Shown: piece after piece, positions 18,560 through 26,536 of the stretch
Position numbering within the stretch: the stretch's first letter is position 1
Layout of the letters: every line of letters begins with the position of its first letter
From: an uncultured Paracoccaceae bacterium
GTDB taxonomy: Bacteria > Pseudomonadota > Alphaproteobacteria > Rhodobacterales > Rhodobacteraceae
Length of the DNA stretch: 64,000 nt
Assembly (NCBI GenBank): GCA_947492475.1
Contig: CANLNM010000011.1
Span: 19,640-83,639, forward strand
Reading direction: 5' to 3'
Made by a program: the position numbers and the translations under genes
Notes under the pieces: generated by a model
The model's input: only the letters and a program-made list of their open reading frames with translations
Database searches by the model: none
What the model was told of the DNA's origin: nothing

Positions 18560-20049
18560 TGCGAAACTGCCCTGCGCTTGCGTGAATATTTAGGAGGCTG
18601 AACAGCCATTTCGGGGGGGGATTGTGTCTGTCCCAACACCGCCCATAACGCCCCCGCCAATAGAAACAGCGGTGCGACAAGCGACGAATTGGGGATCAGG
18701 TCAACCAGGTTGGCCGTCACCATCAGGCCGATCCCGGCTTCGATTCCTGAATTTTGGCGATTGCCCCGCAATGCCAGCAGGATCGGTGGCATACAGAGCA
18801 GGAAAAACCGCCCCAAATAGCCCAGCCAGCCAAAAACCCCGATCTGAATGATCCACGACCCGTCCGTGACAGATAAATCGCGCCCGGTCCGGTCATCAAA
18901 AACCCGGTTTCGTGACCAAAGCCCCCAACCGGCCAATGGTTTTTCATTGGCGTGTTCCAGCAGCAGATCTTCGTTATCCAGGCGAAATGACAGGGATTGT
19001 GCGCGGGCTGGATTGATCCGTTCGGCCTGATCAATGATGGCATCAATCGGGATCAGTCCCGCCCCCCGCGCCAAGGGATAAATCAACACAATCGCAGACA
19101 GGCTGGCGGCCGCCAGCAATTGCACCCGGCGCCCGGTCATCAGGATCAACGGCACAAAAGCCATCGCCAGCATTGTCGCGCCCAGATTGCGCGATAGATA
19201 CAGGATTGGAAAAAACCACAAACAGGCAAACAGCCATAACACCCGGTTTTTAGGGTTCGGATCACCACGCACCAAAATCGCTGCGGCCATCGTGGCCAGA
19301 CACAGGAACATCCCAACCCGCAACCCGTGGCCCACAAACCCCATGGCTCTAAACTGACCGCCGCGAACATGTTGCGCAAAGGAATGGGTATGAAACCCGT
19401 ATACCCACCGATGCAATTGCGGGCTGAGCCGCCATTCGATCAACACCAGAACCGAATAAAACAGCCCCGCAATAACGAACACTTTCAACACAGAGATTAA
19501 AACATCCCGGCGGCCCAATGTCGCGCGCGCCAACCAGAACGGCAACAGCACCACAATCAGGTTTTGCGCCATGGCCAACGTATCATAGGGCCGCATCGCA
19601 GGCAGGACCAAAGGCCCATAAAACAAGGGTTCCCGATTGGTCCGCCATGTGACAAAACAGGCTACAATCAACATCACGACAACCAAATTACACAGGCGCT
19701 GCCAGCGGGGATATTGGCGCCGGGATTTGCGTGTGGCTTTGGGGGAATCCACCCCCCCGTTTTCTGGGATGGCTTGGTCTCTTAGGCGGGCGCGTCGCGC
19801 GGCGATCTGATCCTGTTTTTTAGATTTGCGTCGCGCCAATAACAGACACAGCGTCGCGGCCAGCGACGGCACCAGAACCTTATCAAAGGTTGGCAGGACC
19901 GGCAGGTTAATCCCGATCTTTTCAGGCAGCAGCAGATACCCCCACAGCACCGAAATGACCACCGCCTGACCTTCGGGCCAGCGGCGGAAAATCAGCGCGG
20001 TGATCGGAAACCACGCAAAAAGCATAAAATAAGCAAAAGCAATTTGCAA
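18556..20049 (-). CDS. O-antigen ligase/polymerase-like membrane protein
   Basis: A 497-residue polytopic membrane protein with ten or more hydrophobic segments and a basic cytosolic insert near residues 70-115. It has a periplasmic loop (about residues 330-400) with GWGLWSRNRVFDDRTGR, the kind of GxG...R motif seen in Wzy/WaaL-type proteins. It is the second such protein in the window; the other is at 7628-9004. It may serve the second secretion system or act as a ligase. It shares a promoter region with the divergent GT2 gene and is coupled to a downstream sulfotransferase. Confidence 0.72.
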   Translation of the reverse strand: MQIAFAYFMLFAWFPITALIFRRWPEGQAVVISVLWGYLLLPEKIGINLPVLPTFDKVLVPSLAATLCLLLARRKSKKQDQIAARRARLRDQAIPENGGVDSPKATRKSRRQYPRWQRLCNLVVVMLIVACFVTWRTNREPLFYGPLVLPAMRPYDTLAMAQNLIVVLLPFWLARATLGRRDVLISVLKVFVIAGLFYSVLVLIEWRLSPQLHRWVYGFHTHSFAQHVRGGQFRAMGFVGHGLRVGMFLCLATMAAAILVRGDPNPKNRVLWLFACLWFFPILYLSRNLGATMLAMAFVPLILMTGRRVQLLAAASLSAIVLIYPLARGAGLIPIDAIIDQAERINPARAQSLSFRLDNEDLLLEHANEKPLAGWGLWSRNRVFDDRTGRDLSVTDGSWIIQIGVFGWLGYLGRFFLLCMPPILLALRGNRQNSGIEAGIGLMVTANLVDLIPNSSLVAPLFLLAGALWAVLGQTQSPPEMAVQPPKYSRKRRAVSQ

Positions 20050-20234
20050 AACTTAGCCAACCTTAAAGCGACGACCCTTGGAACCTGTCACAGAACCCCA
20101 TCCAAGACGAGATGTCTTTTCTCTGAGACAGAGAATTTCGCGAAATGCCACAAGTTCTAGCTTGCGACAAAATTGGATTTAATTCATCAACAAACACATT
20201 ATTTGTGCTTTTTTCCGGAGAAAATATACTTGCC
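20050..20234. promoter_or_regulatory. divergent promoter region with two adjacent palindromes
   Basis: Between the polymerase-like gene (-) and the GT2 gene (+) lie two perfect inverted repeats, TCTCTG-AGA-CAGAGA at 20120-20134 and ATTTCGCGAAAT at 20135-20146. They touch each other. Their central place in a divergent intergenic region suggests an operator, but no regulator is identified. Confidence 0.35.
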
Positions 20235-21230
20235 ATGGACTTTGGAGACGCAACCGCCCCCCCTTATGAGTTGCTGATTTCTATCATCAATTACAAAACA
20301 GCACAGATGACATTGGATTGTCTGAATTCTGTCGTTGCAGACCTTGATGCACATCGCCCAGACCTATCTGTGAAGGTTGTCGTCATCGATAATGCTTCGC
20401 ATGACGGATCTGCTGAAACAATTGGCCATTGGATAAAGACATCTCAGGAATCTGACCGGGTTACCCTCATTCAGTCGGATAGGAACACTGGGTTTTCCGG
20501 GGGGCATAATCTGGGCCTGACCGCAGCCCGTGCAAAGTATTATCTGATCCTGAATTCTGATGCGGTGTTGCGGCCCAATTTCTGCAGTGCAATCTTGAAC
20601 GCAGCACAAAGCCAACCCGAAATTGGCCTGTTTGCGCCCCGGTTGGAACATGAGGATGGCCAGGCGCAAATCAGCTGTTTCCGGTTCGCTTCAATTCTGT
20701 CGGAGCTGGATCGGGGCGCAAAGACCGGGCTGATTTCAACGATGTTGCGACACACCCAGATTGCATTGGGTACCCCGCCTGATCCCACCCAGATCGAATG
20801 GGCCAGTTTTGCCTGTATTTTGCTGTCCGGAAAAATGCTTGGACATGTTGGATTGATGGATGATGGCTATTTTCTATATTTTGAAGATTCCGAATATTGT
20901 CTACGGGCGGCCAGGGCAGGGTGGAAAATCGCCTATATCCCAGACGCGGTCGCCGTGCACTTTCGAGGGGGATCAGCCCCTGTCAAAAGCTTGTCCGCGC
21001 AGAAAAAGCGCCTTCCTGGTTATTATTACGCGTCTCGCACCAGGTTTCTGTATCAACGATACGGTCATCTGGGATTGTTGGCGGCCAATATTGCGTGGAG
21101 TATGGGGCGGGGCATTGCCTGGGCCCGGCTCCTCTTAGCGCGTACCCCTCCCAAAGCGCACCAAGCTGAATGGCGTGATATCTGGACCAATTTCAGCTCC
21201 CCACTTGGGGCCTCTCGCGCACCCGAGTAA
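20235..21230 (+). CDS. glycosyltransferase, GT2 family (rhamnosyltransferase-like)
   Basis: A GT-A fold enzyme of 331 residues. The start ELLISIINYKTAQMTLDCL gives the first beta strand, VVIDNASHDGSAE the nucleotide-binding loop, and FSGGHNLGL with YLILNSDAVL the DxD-like metal site (NSD). This arrangement is seen in WbbL/RfbF-type rhamnosyltransferases, so dTDP-rhamnose is a plausible donor. ATG 20235 begins a sensible GT2 N-terminus, although GGAG lies 14 bases upstream. An in-frame start at 20145 would add 30 residues that do not look like GT2. It heads a short operon with a sulfotransferase and a second GT2 gene. Confidence 0.85.
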   Translation: MDFGDATAPPYELLISIINYKTAQMTLDCLNSVVADLDAHRPDLSVKVVVIDNASHDGSAETIGHWIKTSQESDRVTLIQSDRNTGFSGGHNLGLTAARAKYYLILNSDAVLRPNFCSAILNAAQSQPEIGLFAPRLEHEDGQAQISCFRFASILSELDRGAKTGLISTMLRHTQIALGTPPDPTQIEWASFACILLSGKMLGHVGLMDDGYFLYFEDSEYCLRAARAGWKIAYIPDAVAVHFRGGSAPVKSLSAQKKRLPGYYYASRTRFLYQRYGHLGLLAANIAWSMGRGIAWARLLLARTPPKAHQAEWRDIWTNFSSPLGASRAPE

Positions 21231-21235
21231 ATAGT

Positions 21236-22087
21236 ATGAATCAGCCTCCCTCTCTCCCCGACTTCATCATCATTGGTGCCATGAAATGTGGCACTTCAAC
21301 ACTTGCCGCGCAGCTTAGCGCTCAAGAAGGTCTATTCATGACCACCCCAAAGGAACCCAATTTCTTTTCTGATGATGCCGAATTTTCCCGGGGGCACGAC
21401 TGGTATCAATCGCTCTATTCAACCGCCCAGACCGGTGATCTATGTGGCGAAGCCAGCACACACTACACCAAGCTGCCAACCTATCCAGAGACACTTCCAC
21501 GCTTGTTGGCCAGTGGCGCGACCCCAAAACTGATTTATATCCTACGTGATCCAATTGAACGCCTGATCTCCCATTATATTCACGAATGGACTCAAGGTGT
21601 CATGCAGGGTCCGATTGAACAGGCTGTCACGCGCCATCCGGAGTTACAGGCTTATAGTGAATATGGGACCCAAATTTCTCCTTGGGTGGATGCCTATGGC
21701 TCAGATAACATTCTAATCCTTAACATGGCGCAACTCAAAACAGATCCCCAAGCGATGCTAATGCAGGTGGGCCAGTTCCTACAACGACCTGATTTGGCCT
21801 GGCAAAATGATCAAGCCCGAGTAAACGTGTCCAGCGAACGTATCCGTAAACGCCCACTGGATCGGTTGTTGATCGGCAACCCGGTCGCAACCTGGTTGCG
21901 CCGCAACCTTGTCCCCCAAAGCCTGCGCGATGTTGTGAAGGCCAAACGTCAGATTCGAAATCGACCCAGCCTACCCCTTCCGATGCGCAACAATCTGATC
22001 ACAACATTTCGCGCGGATCGCCAAAAACTGCTTAGAATGTTCCCAGATCGCCCAGAGCTCTCCGGCATCTACCCGGATCCATCCTGA
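21236..22087 (+). CDS. sulfotransferase, NDST-like domain
   Basis: A 283-residue sulfotransferase. The P-loop is FIIIGAMKCGTSTLAAQL (residues 10-27), where Cys replaces the more common Ser before Gly-Thr. KEPNFF and the 3'-phosphate segment PKLIYILRDPIERLISHYIH follow. The pattern is that of the heparan-type sulfotransferase domain. It starts five bases after the GT2 gene and ends with a TGATG overlap into the next GT2 gene. The modified sugar is therefore probably one added by these neighbours. Confidence 0.85.
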   Translation: MNQPPSLPDFIIIGAMKCGTSTLAAQLSAQEGLFMTTPKEPNFFSDDAEFSRGHDWYQSLYSTAQTGDLCGEASTHYTKLPTYPETLPRLLASGATPKLIYILRDPIERLISHYIHEWTQGVMQGPIEQAVTRHPELQAYSEYGTQISPWVDAYGSDNILILNMAQLKTDPQAMLMQVGQFLQRPDLAWQNDQARVNVSSERIRKRPLDRLLIGNPVATWLRRNLVPQSLRDVVKAKRQIRNRPSLPLPMRNNLITTFRADRQKLLRMFPDRPELSGIYPDPS

Positions 22088-23061
22088 TGCATTCCGCCCC
22101 TATAAGCATCGCCGCCATCGTGATTGGCCGCAACGAAGGCGATCGTTTGGTGCAATGTCTGACATCCCTGCGCGGGTTTGACAGGATTGTGTATGTGGAT
22201 AGCGGATCAACTGATGGATCCGTGGAAATGGCACAGGGGCGCGGCGTCGAAGTTGTGGCGTTGGACATGCGCCAAAAATTCACCGCAGCCCGGGCGCGCA
22301 ATGCGGGCATTGCGCAGCTTTCAGGCTCTAATCCACCTGAATTTGTCCAATTCCTGGACGGGGATTGCGAATTGCAGGACGGTTGGCTGGATCAAGCCAA
22401 GGCCCATCTGATCGCCCATCCTGATATCGCCGTGGTCTGTGGGCGGCGGCGGGAACGGTTTCCCGACGCATCCCTCTATAACGCGCAATGTGATCGGGAA
22501 TGGGACACGCCTATCGGGCAGGCCCGCGCCTGTGGCGGCGATGCCTTGATGCGTTTTGACGCTTTGCAACAGGTGGGCGGCTATAATCCCGGTTTGATTG
22601 CGGGCGAAGAGCCTGAAATGTGTGTGCGTCTGCGTGCCAAAGGATGGAAAATCTGGCGGATCGATGCGGAAATGGCGCTGCATGACGCGGCCATGACCCG
22701 GTTTTCACAATATTGGAAACGCGCCCGGCGATCCGGTCATGCCTTTGCCGAAGGGGCCTTTTTGCACGGATCCCCGCCTGAAAAACACTTTGTCAGCGAA
22801 ACAAAACGTTCGGCCCTATGGGGGCTGGGGATACCGGCGCTGATCGTATTTTTGAGTTTGATCAGCCCTTGGGCGTTGATGCTGATCTGGGTCTATCCCG
22901 CCCAAATCCTGCGCATGGCACGACGGGACGGGTTCACCAAACTGGGGTGGCAAACCGCGATATTGCTGACATTGGCGAAATTCGCCGAAGGGCAGGGTGT
23001 GCTGGAATTTCACCTGCGCCGGTTGCTGAACCGTCCCGCCGGGCTGATCGAATATAAATAG
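22087..23061 (+). CDS. glycosyltransferase, GT2 family
   Basis: A 324-residue GT-A enzyme. It shows SIAAIVIGRNEGDRLVQCL, VYVDSGSTDGSVEMA, a RNAGI segment and QFLDGDCEL, which gives the DxD metal site as DGD. GEEPEMCVRLRAKGWKIWRID resembles the ED-containing catalytic region. Two hydrophobic C-terminal segments (around residues 238-275) may anchor it to the membrane, as in processive or membrane-bound GT2 enzymes. The start overlaps the preceding sulfotransferase stop. It ends three bases from the convergent BY-kinase gene. Confidence 0.85.
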   Translation: MHSAPISIAAIVIGRNEGDRLVQCLTSLRGFDRIVYVDSGSTDGSVEMAQGRGVEVVALDMRQKFTAARARNAGIAQLSGSNPPEFVQFLDGDCELQDGWLDQAKAHLIAHPDIAVVCGRRRERFPDASLYNAQCDREWDTPIGQARACGGDALMRFDALQQVGGYNPGLIAGEEPEMCVRLRAKGWKIWRIDAEMALHDAAMTRFSQYWKRARRSGHAFAEGAFLHGSPPEKHFVSETKRSALWGLGIPALIVFLSLISPWALMLIWVYPAQILRMARRDGFTKLGWQTAILLTLAKFAEGQGVLEFHLRRLLNRPAGLIEYK

Positions 23062-23064
23062 CGA

Positions 23065-23925
23065 TCAGGAATAACCGTAGGAATAGCCGTACTTGCTGCG
23101 ATCCCCATCTTCGGGGAAATTGCATTTGTTCAGCACAACCCCCACCAGATTGGTCAACCCCACCAGCCGTTCTTCGATTTTTTCGATCTGGCTGGGCGGG
23201 GTATGTTCGGCTTCGACCACCAAAATCACCCCATCAATGTGACGCAAAAACCCCAGCGCATCATCCACCACCAGAAACGGCGGCATATCAAACAGCATCA
23301 GGTCAGGTTTATAGGCCTGCTCCGTTTCGCTGAGAAAGGTTTCCATCTGATGGCTTTGCAGCAATTCAGACGATTGTGACACAGGGCCCCGGTTCAAGCC
23401 AAAGGCCAGATTGGCCCCATACCGTTGGACATTGTCCTGCAAAGGCACCTGTCCGGTGATCACCTGTCCCAGATCCGAGGCAGGTTTCTGCCCCAGCAAT
23501 CGGTGCATGGCTGGGCGGCGCAAATCCAGATCAAACACCATCGTGCGTTGAAACGGCAACCGCCCCAAAGCAAAGGCCAGATTGGTCAATGTGGTGCTTT
23601 TGCCTGCATTCGGCGCCGGAGACGTGATGGCGATCCGTTTGTATTTCTTGCGCTGCACCTCGTCGCGCAACCGGGTGCGCAACAGGTCATAGGACCCGGC
23701 TTCGGCAACGCCGTCCTGGGCAATGATCCGGTTCTTGGCCAGCGTTTTCAGATCCACATTCATCCGCGGCAAGCTGTCCCAGACATCTGCATTACCAGAC
23801 GGGGCAACAGGGGCCGGATGCCCCGCCCGCAAAGCCGAAGATCTGGGCTGCGTGGCAGGCCCGGCTTCGGTTTGACCTTGGCGGCTGGCGCGGGCTTTTT
23901 CTAATGCACGTTGCAGTTTTTCCAC
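23065..23925 (-). CDS. BY-kinase (exosortase-locus tyrosine autokinase type)
   Basis: A 286-residue cytosolic tyrosine autokinase separate from its membrane activator. Walker A is SPAPNAGKSTTLTNLA. Walker A' is canonical, MVFDLDLRRP, and Walker B is DLMLFDMPPFLVV. The C-terminus ends in a tyrosine cluster, KYGYSYGYS. The first 25 residues form a basic helix. Together with the upstream Wzz-like gene (12 bases away) and the ExeA-like ATPase it matches the order seen in exosortase-associated EPS loci. It probably controls polymerisation or export in the second secretion system. Confidence 0.9.
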   Translation of the reverse strand: MEKLQRALEKARASRQGQTEAGPATQPRSSALRAGHPAPVAPSGNADVWDSLPRMNVDLKTLAKNRIIAQDGVAEAGSYDLLRTRLRDEVQRKKYKRIAITSPAPNAGKSTTLTNLAFALGRLPFQRTMVFDLDLRRPAMHRLLGQKPASDLGQVITGQVPLQDNVQRYGANLAFGLNRGPVSQSSELLQSHQMETFLSETEQAYKPDLMLFDMPPFLVVDDALGFLRHIDGVILVVEAEHTPPSQIEKIEERLVGLTNLVGVVLNKCNFPEDGDRSKYGYSYGYS

Positions 23926-23937
23926 AGACCCGTCCCC

Positions 23938-25485
23938 TTACAAATAAAAGCCAAAACGCGACGCCAATCGCGCGATCACCACATCCAGCGGCATATAATA
24001 CACATGGAATGCATAAAGCCCGCCCGGAATGGTCAGGAAAATCACAATCACCACAAAGCTGCGCATCGCAAACCGACGGCGTTTTTCACGACGGGTGCGC
24101 ATATAAGGAATGGTCGCCAGTGGGGTGATCCCCATACCCCGGACCAAATCCGCCGGACGTTTGATTGCGCTGGACAGGAATTCCAGCGCCACAATCAGCC
24201 CCATCCCGGCAAACGCCCCGCCCAGAACACCGCCCGCGGCCACAAGTTTGCGGTTGGGTTTATAAGGATCCGACGGAATGGCCGGTTGTTCGATCACGGT
24301 CACACGCTGACCTTGGGACAGGGTTTCAATCCGTTCCCCGGTTGACGCGCGCGCCAGCCGATCAACAGCCGTGTTATACTGGGCCTGAATATTGTCGTAA
24401 TCCCGGTTCAACGCCTCCAGCGCGATGGCATTGGCCGGGGTGGCTGCAATGGATGTTTCGATCTCGACCAATTGGGCTTCGTAGCGGGTCTTTTCTTCGG
24501 CCAGCTGTTCCAGTCGGGTTTCGATTTCTGACACTTGCAGACCAAACATAATCTGCGCCGGGTCTTGGGGGGCTTCGACTTCGGTTTCGGTTGCAGGGGT
24601 CGTATCTAGGCTCTGTTCCAGCTGAAGAACCCGATTACGCAACGCCAGAACCCTTGGGTTTGTGTCTGAATAGACCGCTTCTAGGTCGGTCAGCTGCACA
24701 CGCATTTCAGCCAGACGACGCTCTTCGGGGCTCATTTGGGTGGGGGTCGGCGCGGTCGTGCGTCCGGTTGCGTCAAACACCTGGATCAACCGTTCACGCT
24801 GTTCAATCTGGCCAGACACTTCGCGGTCGATCTGGGCAATCCGATCCTGCACATTCAATTGCAAGGTACGCAGGTAATTCAGCCCCTCAGGCAGGGCGGC
24901 GGCATTTTCGTTTTTAAAGCTCAGAATGCGCGCGCTTTGTTGGGACAATTCGTCGCCCAGACGGGTCACTTCTTGGCGGAAAAACCGTTCGGTCTGACCG
25001 GCGCGGGTGGACCGATATTGTGCGTCTTCTTCTTGCAAGAAGGTCAGATATTCATCCAGAACCGCCGCCGTGATCCCGGCGCGCGGACTGTCAAAGGACA
25101 GGGTCATCAGCGTCGCCTGATCCCGCCCGGTAGAACTGCGCACGGATGTGGCACTGCGCATGGCCTCTACGATTTCATCCGGGTTCATGCGGCCCTGATC
25201 GGCAAAGGGGCGCAGCCGGTTGGCCACATCCAACAGGTTGTCACGGGTCAGCAGGCGGGTTTCAAAGATCTGCAATTGTTCGCGCGCGGCCACATCCACG
25301 GTCGATTCCGCCAGATCGCCGGGGATCTGCGCGCTTTCGACCAGCAGGCGAGCCTGAGATTGATACACCGGGGGCAGGCTGAACGCAGCAAAGACCCCAA
25401 TCGCGGACAAGGACAGAAACACCAGCAGAAACAGCGGCAGACGACGCCAGAACAGCGCGAGGTAAAACCGGATTTCTGTCATCAT
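23938..25485 (-). CDS. Wzz-like polysaccharide co-polymerase (exosortase-locus type)
   Basis: A 515-residue inner-membrane protein without a kinase domain. TM1 lies near residues 16-36. The Wzz domain follows (VYQSQARLLVESAQIPGDL), then long coiled coil (about 150-370). A Pro-rich pre-TM motif (AIPSDPYKPNRK) precedes TM2. An extra hydrophobic segment follows near the C-terminus (SFVVIVIFLTIPGGLYAF). The start at 25485 overlaps the stop of the upstream ATPase gene (ATGA) and excludes a longer frame to 25581. It should activate the separate BY-kinase encoded next and set polymer length. Confidence 0.88.
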   Translation of the reverse strand: MMTEIRFYLALFWRRLPLFLLVFLSLSAIGVFAAFSLPPVYQSQARLLVESAQIPGDLAESTVDVAAREQLQIFETRLLTRDNLLDVANRLRPFADQGRMNPDEIVEAMRSATSVRSSTGRDQATLMTLSFDSPRAGITAAVLDEYLTFLQEEDAQYRSTRAGQTERFFRQEVTRLGDELSQQSARILSFKNENAAALPEGLNYLRTLQLNVQDRIAQIDREVSGQIEQRERLIQVFDATGRTTAPTPTQMSPEERRLAEMRVQLTDLEAVYSDTNPRVLALRNRVLQLEQSLDTTPATETEVEAPQDPAQIMFGLQVSEIETRLEQLAEEKTRYEAQLVEIETSIAATPANAIALEALNRDYDNIQAQYNTAVDRLARASTGERIETLSQGQRVTVIEQPAIPSDPYKPNRKLVAAGGVLGGAFAGMGLIVALEFLSSAIKRPADLVRGMGITPLATIPYMRTRREKRRRFAMRSFVVIVIFLTIPGGLYAFHVYYMPLDVVIARLASRFGFYL

Positions 25486-26330
25486 GGCCGCGTCTCCTGA
25501 TCTGTACTGCGCAGAAAGACATCCGATTCCATCACGCTCTGGACATCCTCGGCGGTGGCGCTGGTCTGATCCTGCCCCCAAGCATAAAGCAAAGCCAAAT
25601 CACAAAGTTGATTGAGAATACGGGGAATGCCGCCCGCATGTTCGTGGATCATGGCAATGGCACTGGCGGCGATTTCCGTACCGGTGCCGCCCACATTGGT
25701 CAGCCGGTGATGGATGTAATCGCTGGTTTCATCTGCCGTCAGCGCCTGTAGATGGATGGCCGCGGTAATCCGCTGGGCCAGTTGGCGCATATTGGGATGG
25801 CGCACCGTGTCGCGCAATTCGGGCTGGCCCACCAACAGCAATTGCAGCAATTCATCTTTGCCGGAATTGATATTGGTCAGCATCCGCACCTCTTCGAGCC
25901 CCTCTTGGGACAGGTTCTGGGCTTCGTCGACGATCAGCAGCACCCGCCGCCCGGCCGCATATTCGGCCAGCATAAAATCCTGAAAGGCGTGAAACACAGT
26001 CACGTAATCCGCATGAGGTTCCAGCGGCAGATCAAACGCCCTGAGCACCCAGCGCAGCAGATCATGCCGCCCGCCCTGCGCATTGGAAATCAAACCCACC
26101 GTGACCCCGTCATCCATCTGACGCAACAGGGTCTGAACCAGCGTGGTTTTGCCCGCACCAATTTCCCCCGTCAGCAATGTGACCGGGGATCGCGTGAACA
26201 ATCCGTATTGCATCACATCAAATGCTTTGCGGTGCTGAGACGACCAAAACAACAAATCCGGGTCGGGCAATAGAGTAAAGGGTCTCTCGGAAAATCCGAA
26301 ATGTTCCAGATAAAGTCGCTCTGACGCCAT
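25482..26330 (-). CDS. ExeA/GspA-like AAA ATPase of exosortase EPS locus
   Basis: A 282-residue ATPase. The N-terminus YLEHFGFSERPFTLLPDPD is the typical start of the ExeA-like family associated with exosortase EPS loci. Walker A is LLTGEIGAGKTTLVQ (about residues 52-66) and Walker B is RVLLIVDEAQNLS. A sensor-like RAxxI-type segment occurs as LAQRITAAIHL. It heads a three-gene minus-strand operon with the Wzz-like and kinase genes. The precise task of this ATPase in such loci is not known; assembly or positioning of the secretion complex is a reasonable guess. Confidence 0.88.
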   Translation of the reverse strand: MASERLYLEHFGFSERPFTLLPDPDLLFWSSQHRKAFDVMQYGLFTRSPVTLLTGEIGAGKTTLVQTLLRQMDDGVTVGLISNAQGGRHDLLRWVLRAFDLPLEPHADYVTVFHAFQDFMLAEYAAGRRVLLIVDEAQNLSQEGLEEVRMLTNINSGKDELLQLLLVGQPELRDTVRHPNMRQLAQRITAAIHLQALTADETSDYIHHRLTNVGGTGTEIAASAIAMIHEHAGGIPRILNQLCDLALLYAWGQDQTSATAEDVQSVMESDVFLRSTDQETRP

Positions 26331-26536
26331 TTATAACCCCAATAAATATATAGACGGCCCAAAAGAACCGGCCTCGCATTCCTTACAGAAACCTGCCAAG
26401 CCCTGCAAAGATGAAAACCAACTTTGTTAAATTGTAATTTGCCATTATACGACAGGACCTAGCAAACCCGCGTATTTATGAGCCATCTTCTTTGGTCTCA
26501 CCGTCCTTTTTCGCTTCTTATCTCTTGGAGATTTCT
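26331..26536. promoter_or_regulatory. divergent promoter region of the exosortase-type EPS locus
   Basis: This 206-base AT-rich gap separates the ATPase operon (-) from the TPR lipoprotein gene (+). A possible sigma-70-like pair for the plus strand is TTGTTA at 26424-26429 and TATACG at 26446-26451, spaced 16 bases. The match is weak. Confidence 0.35.
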
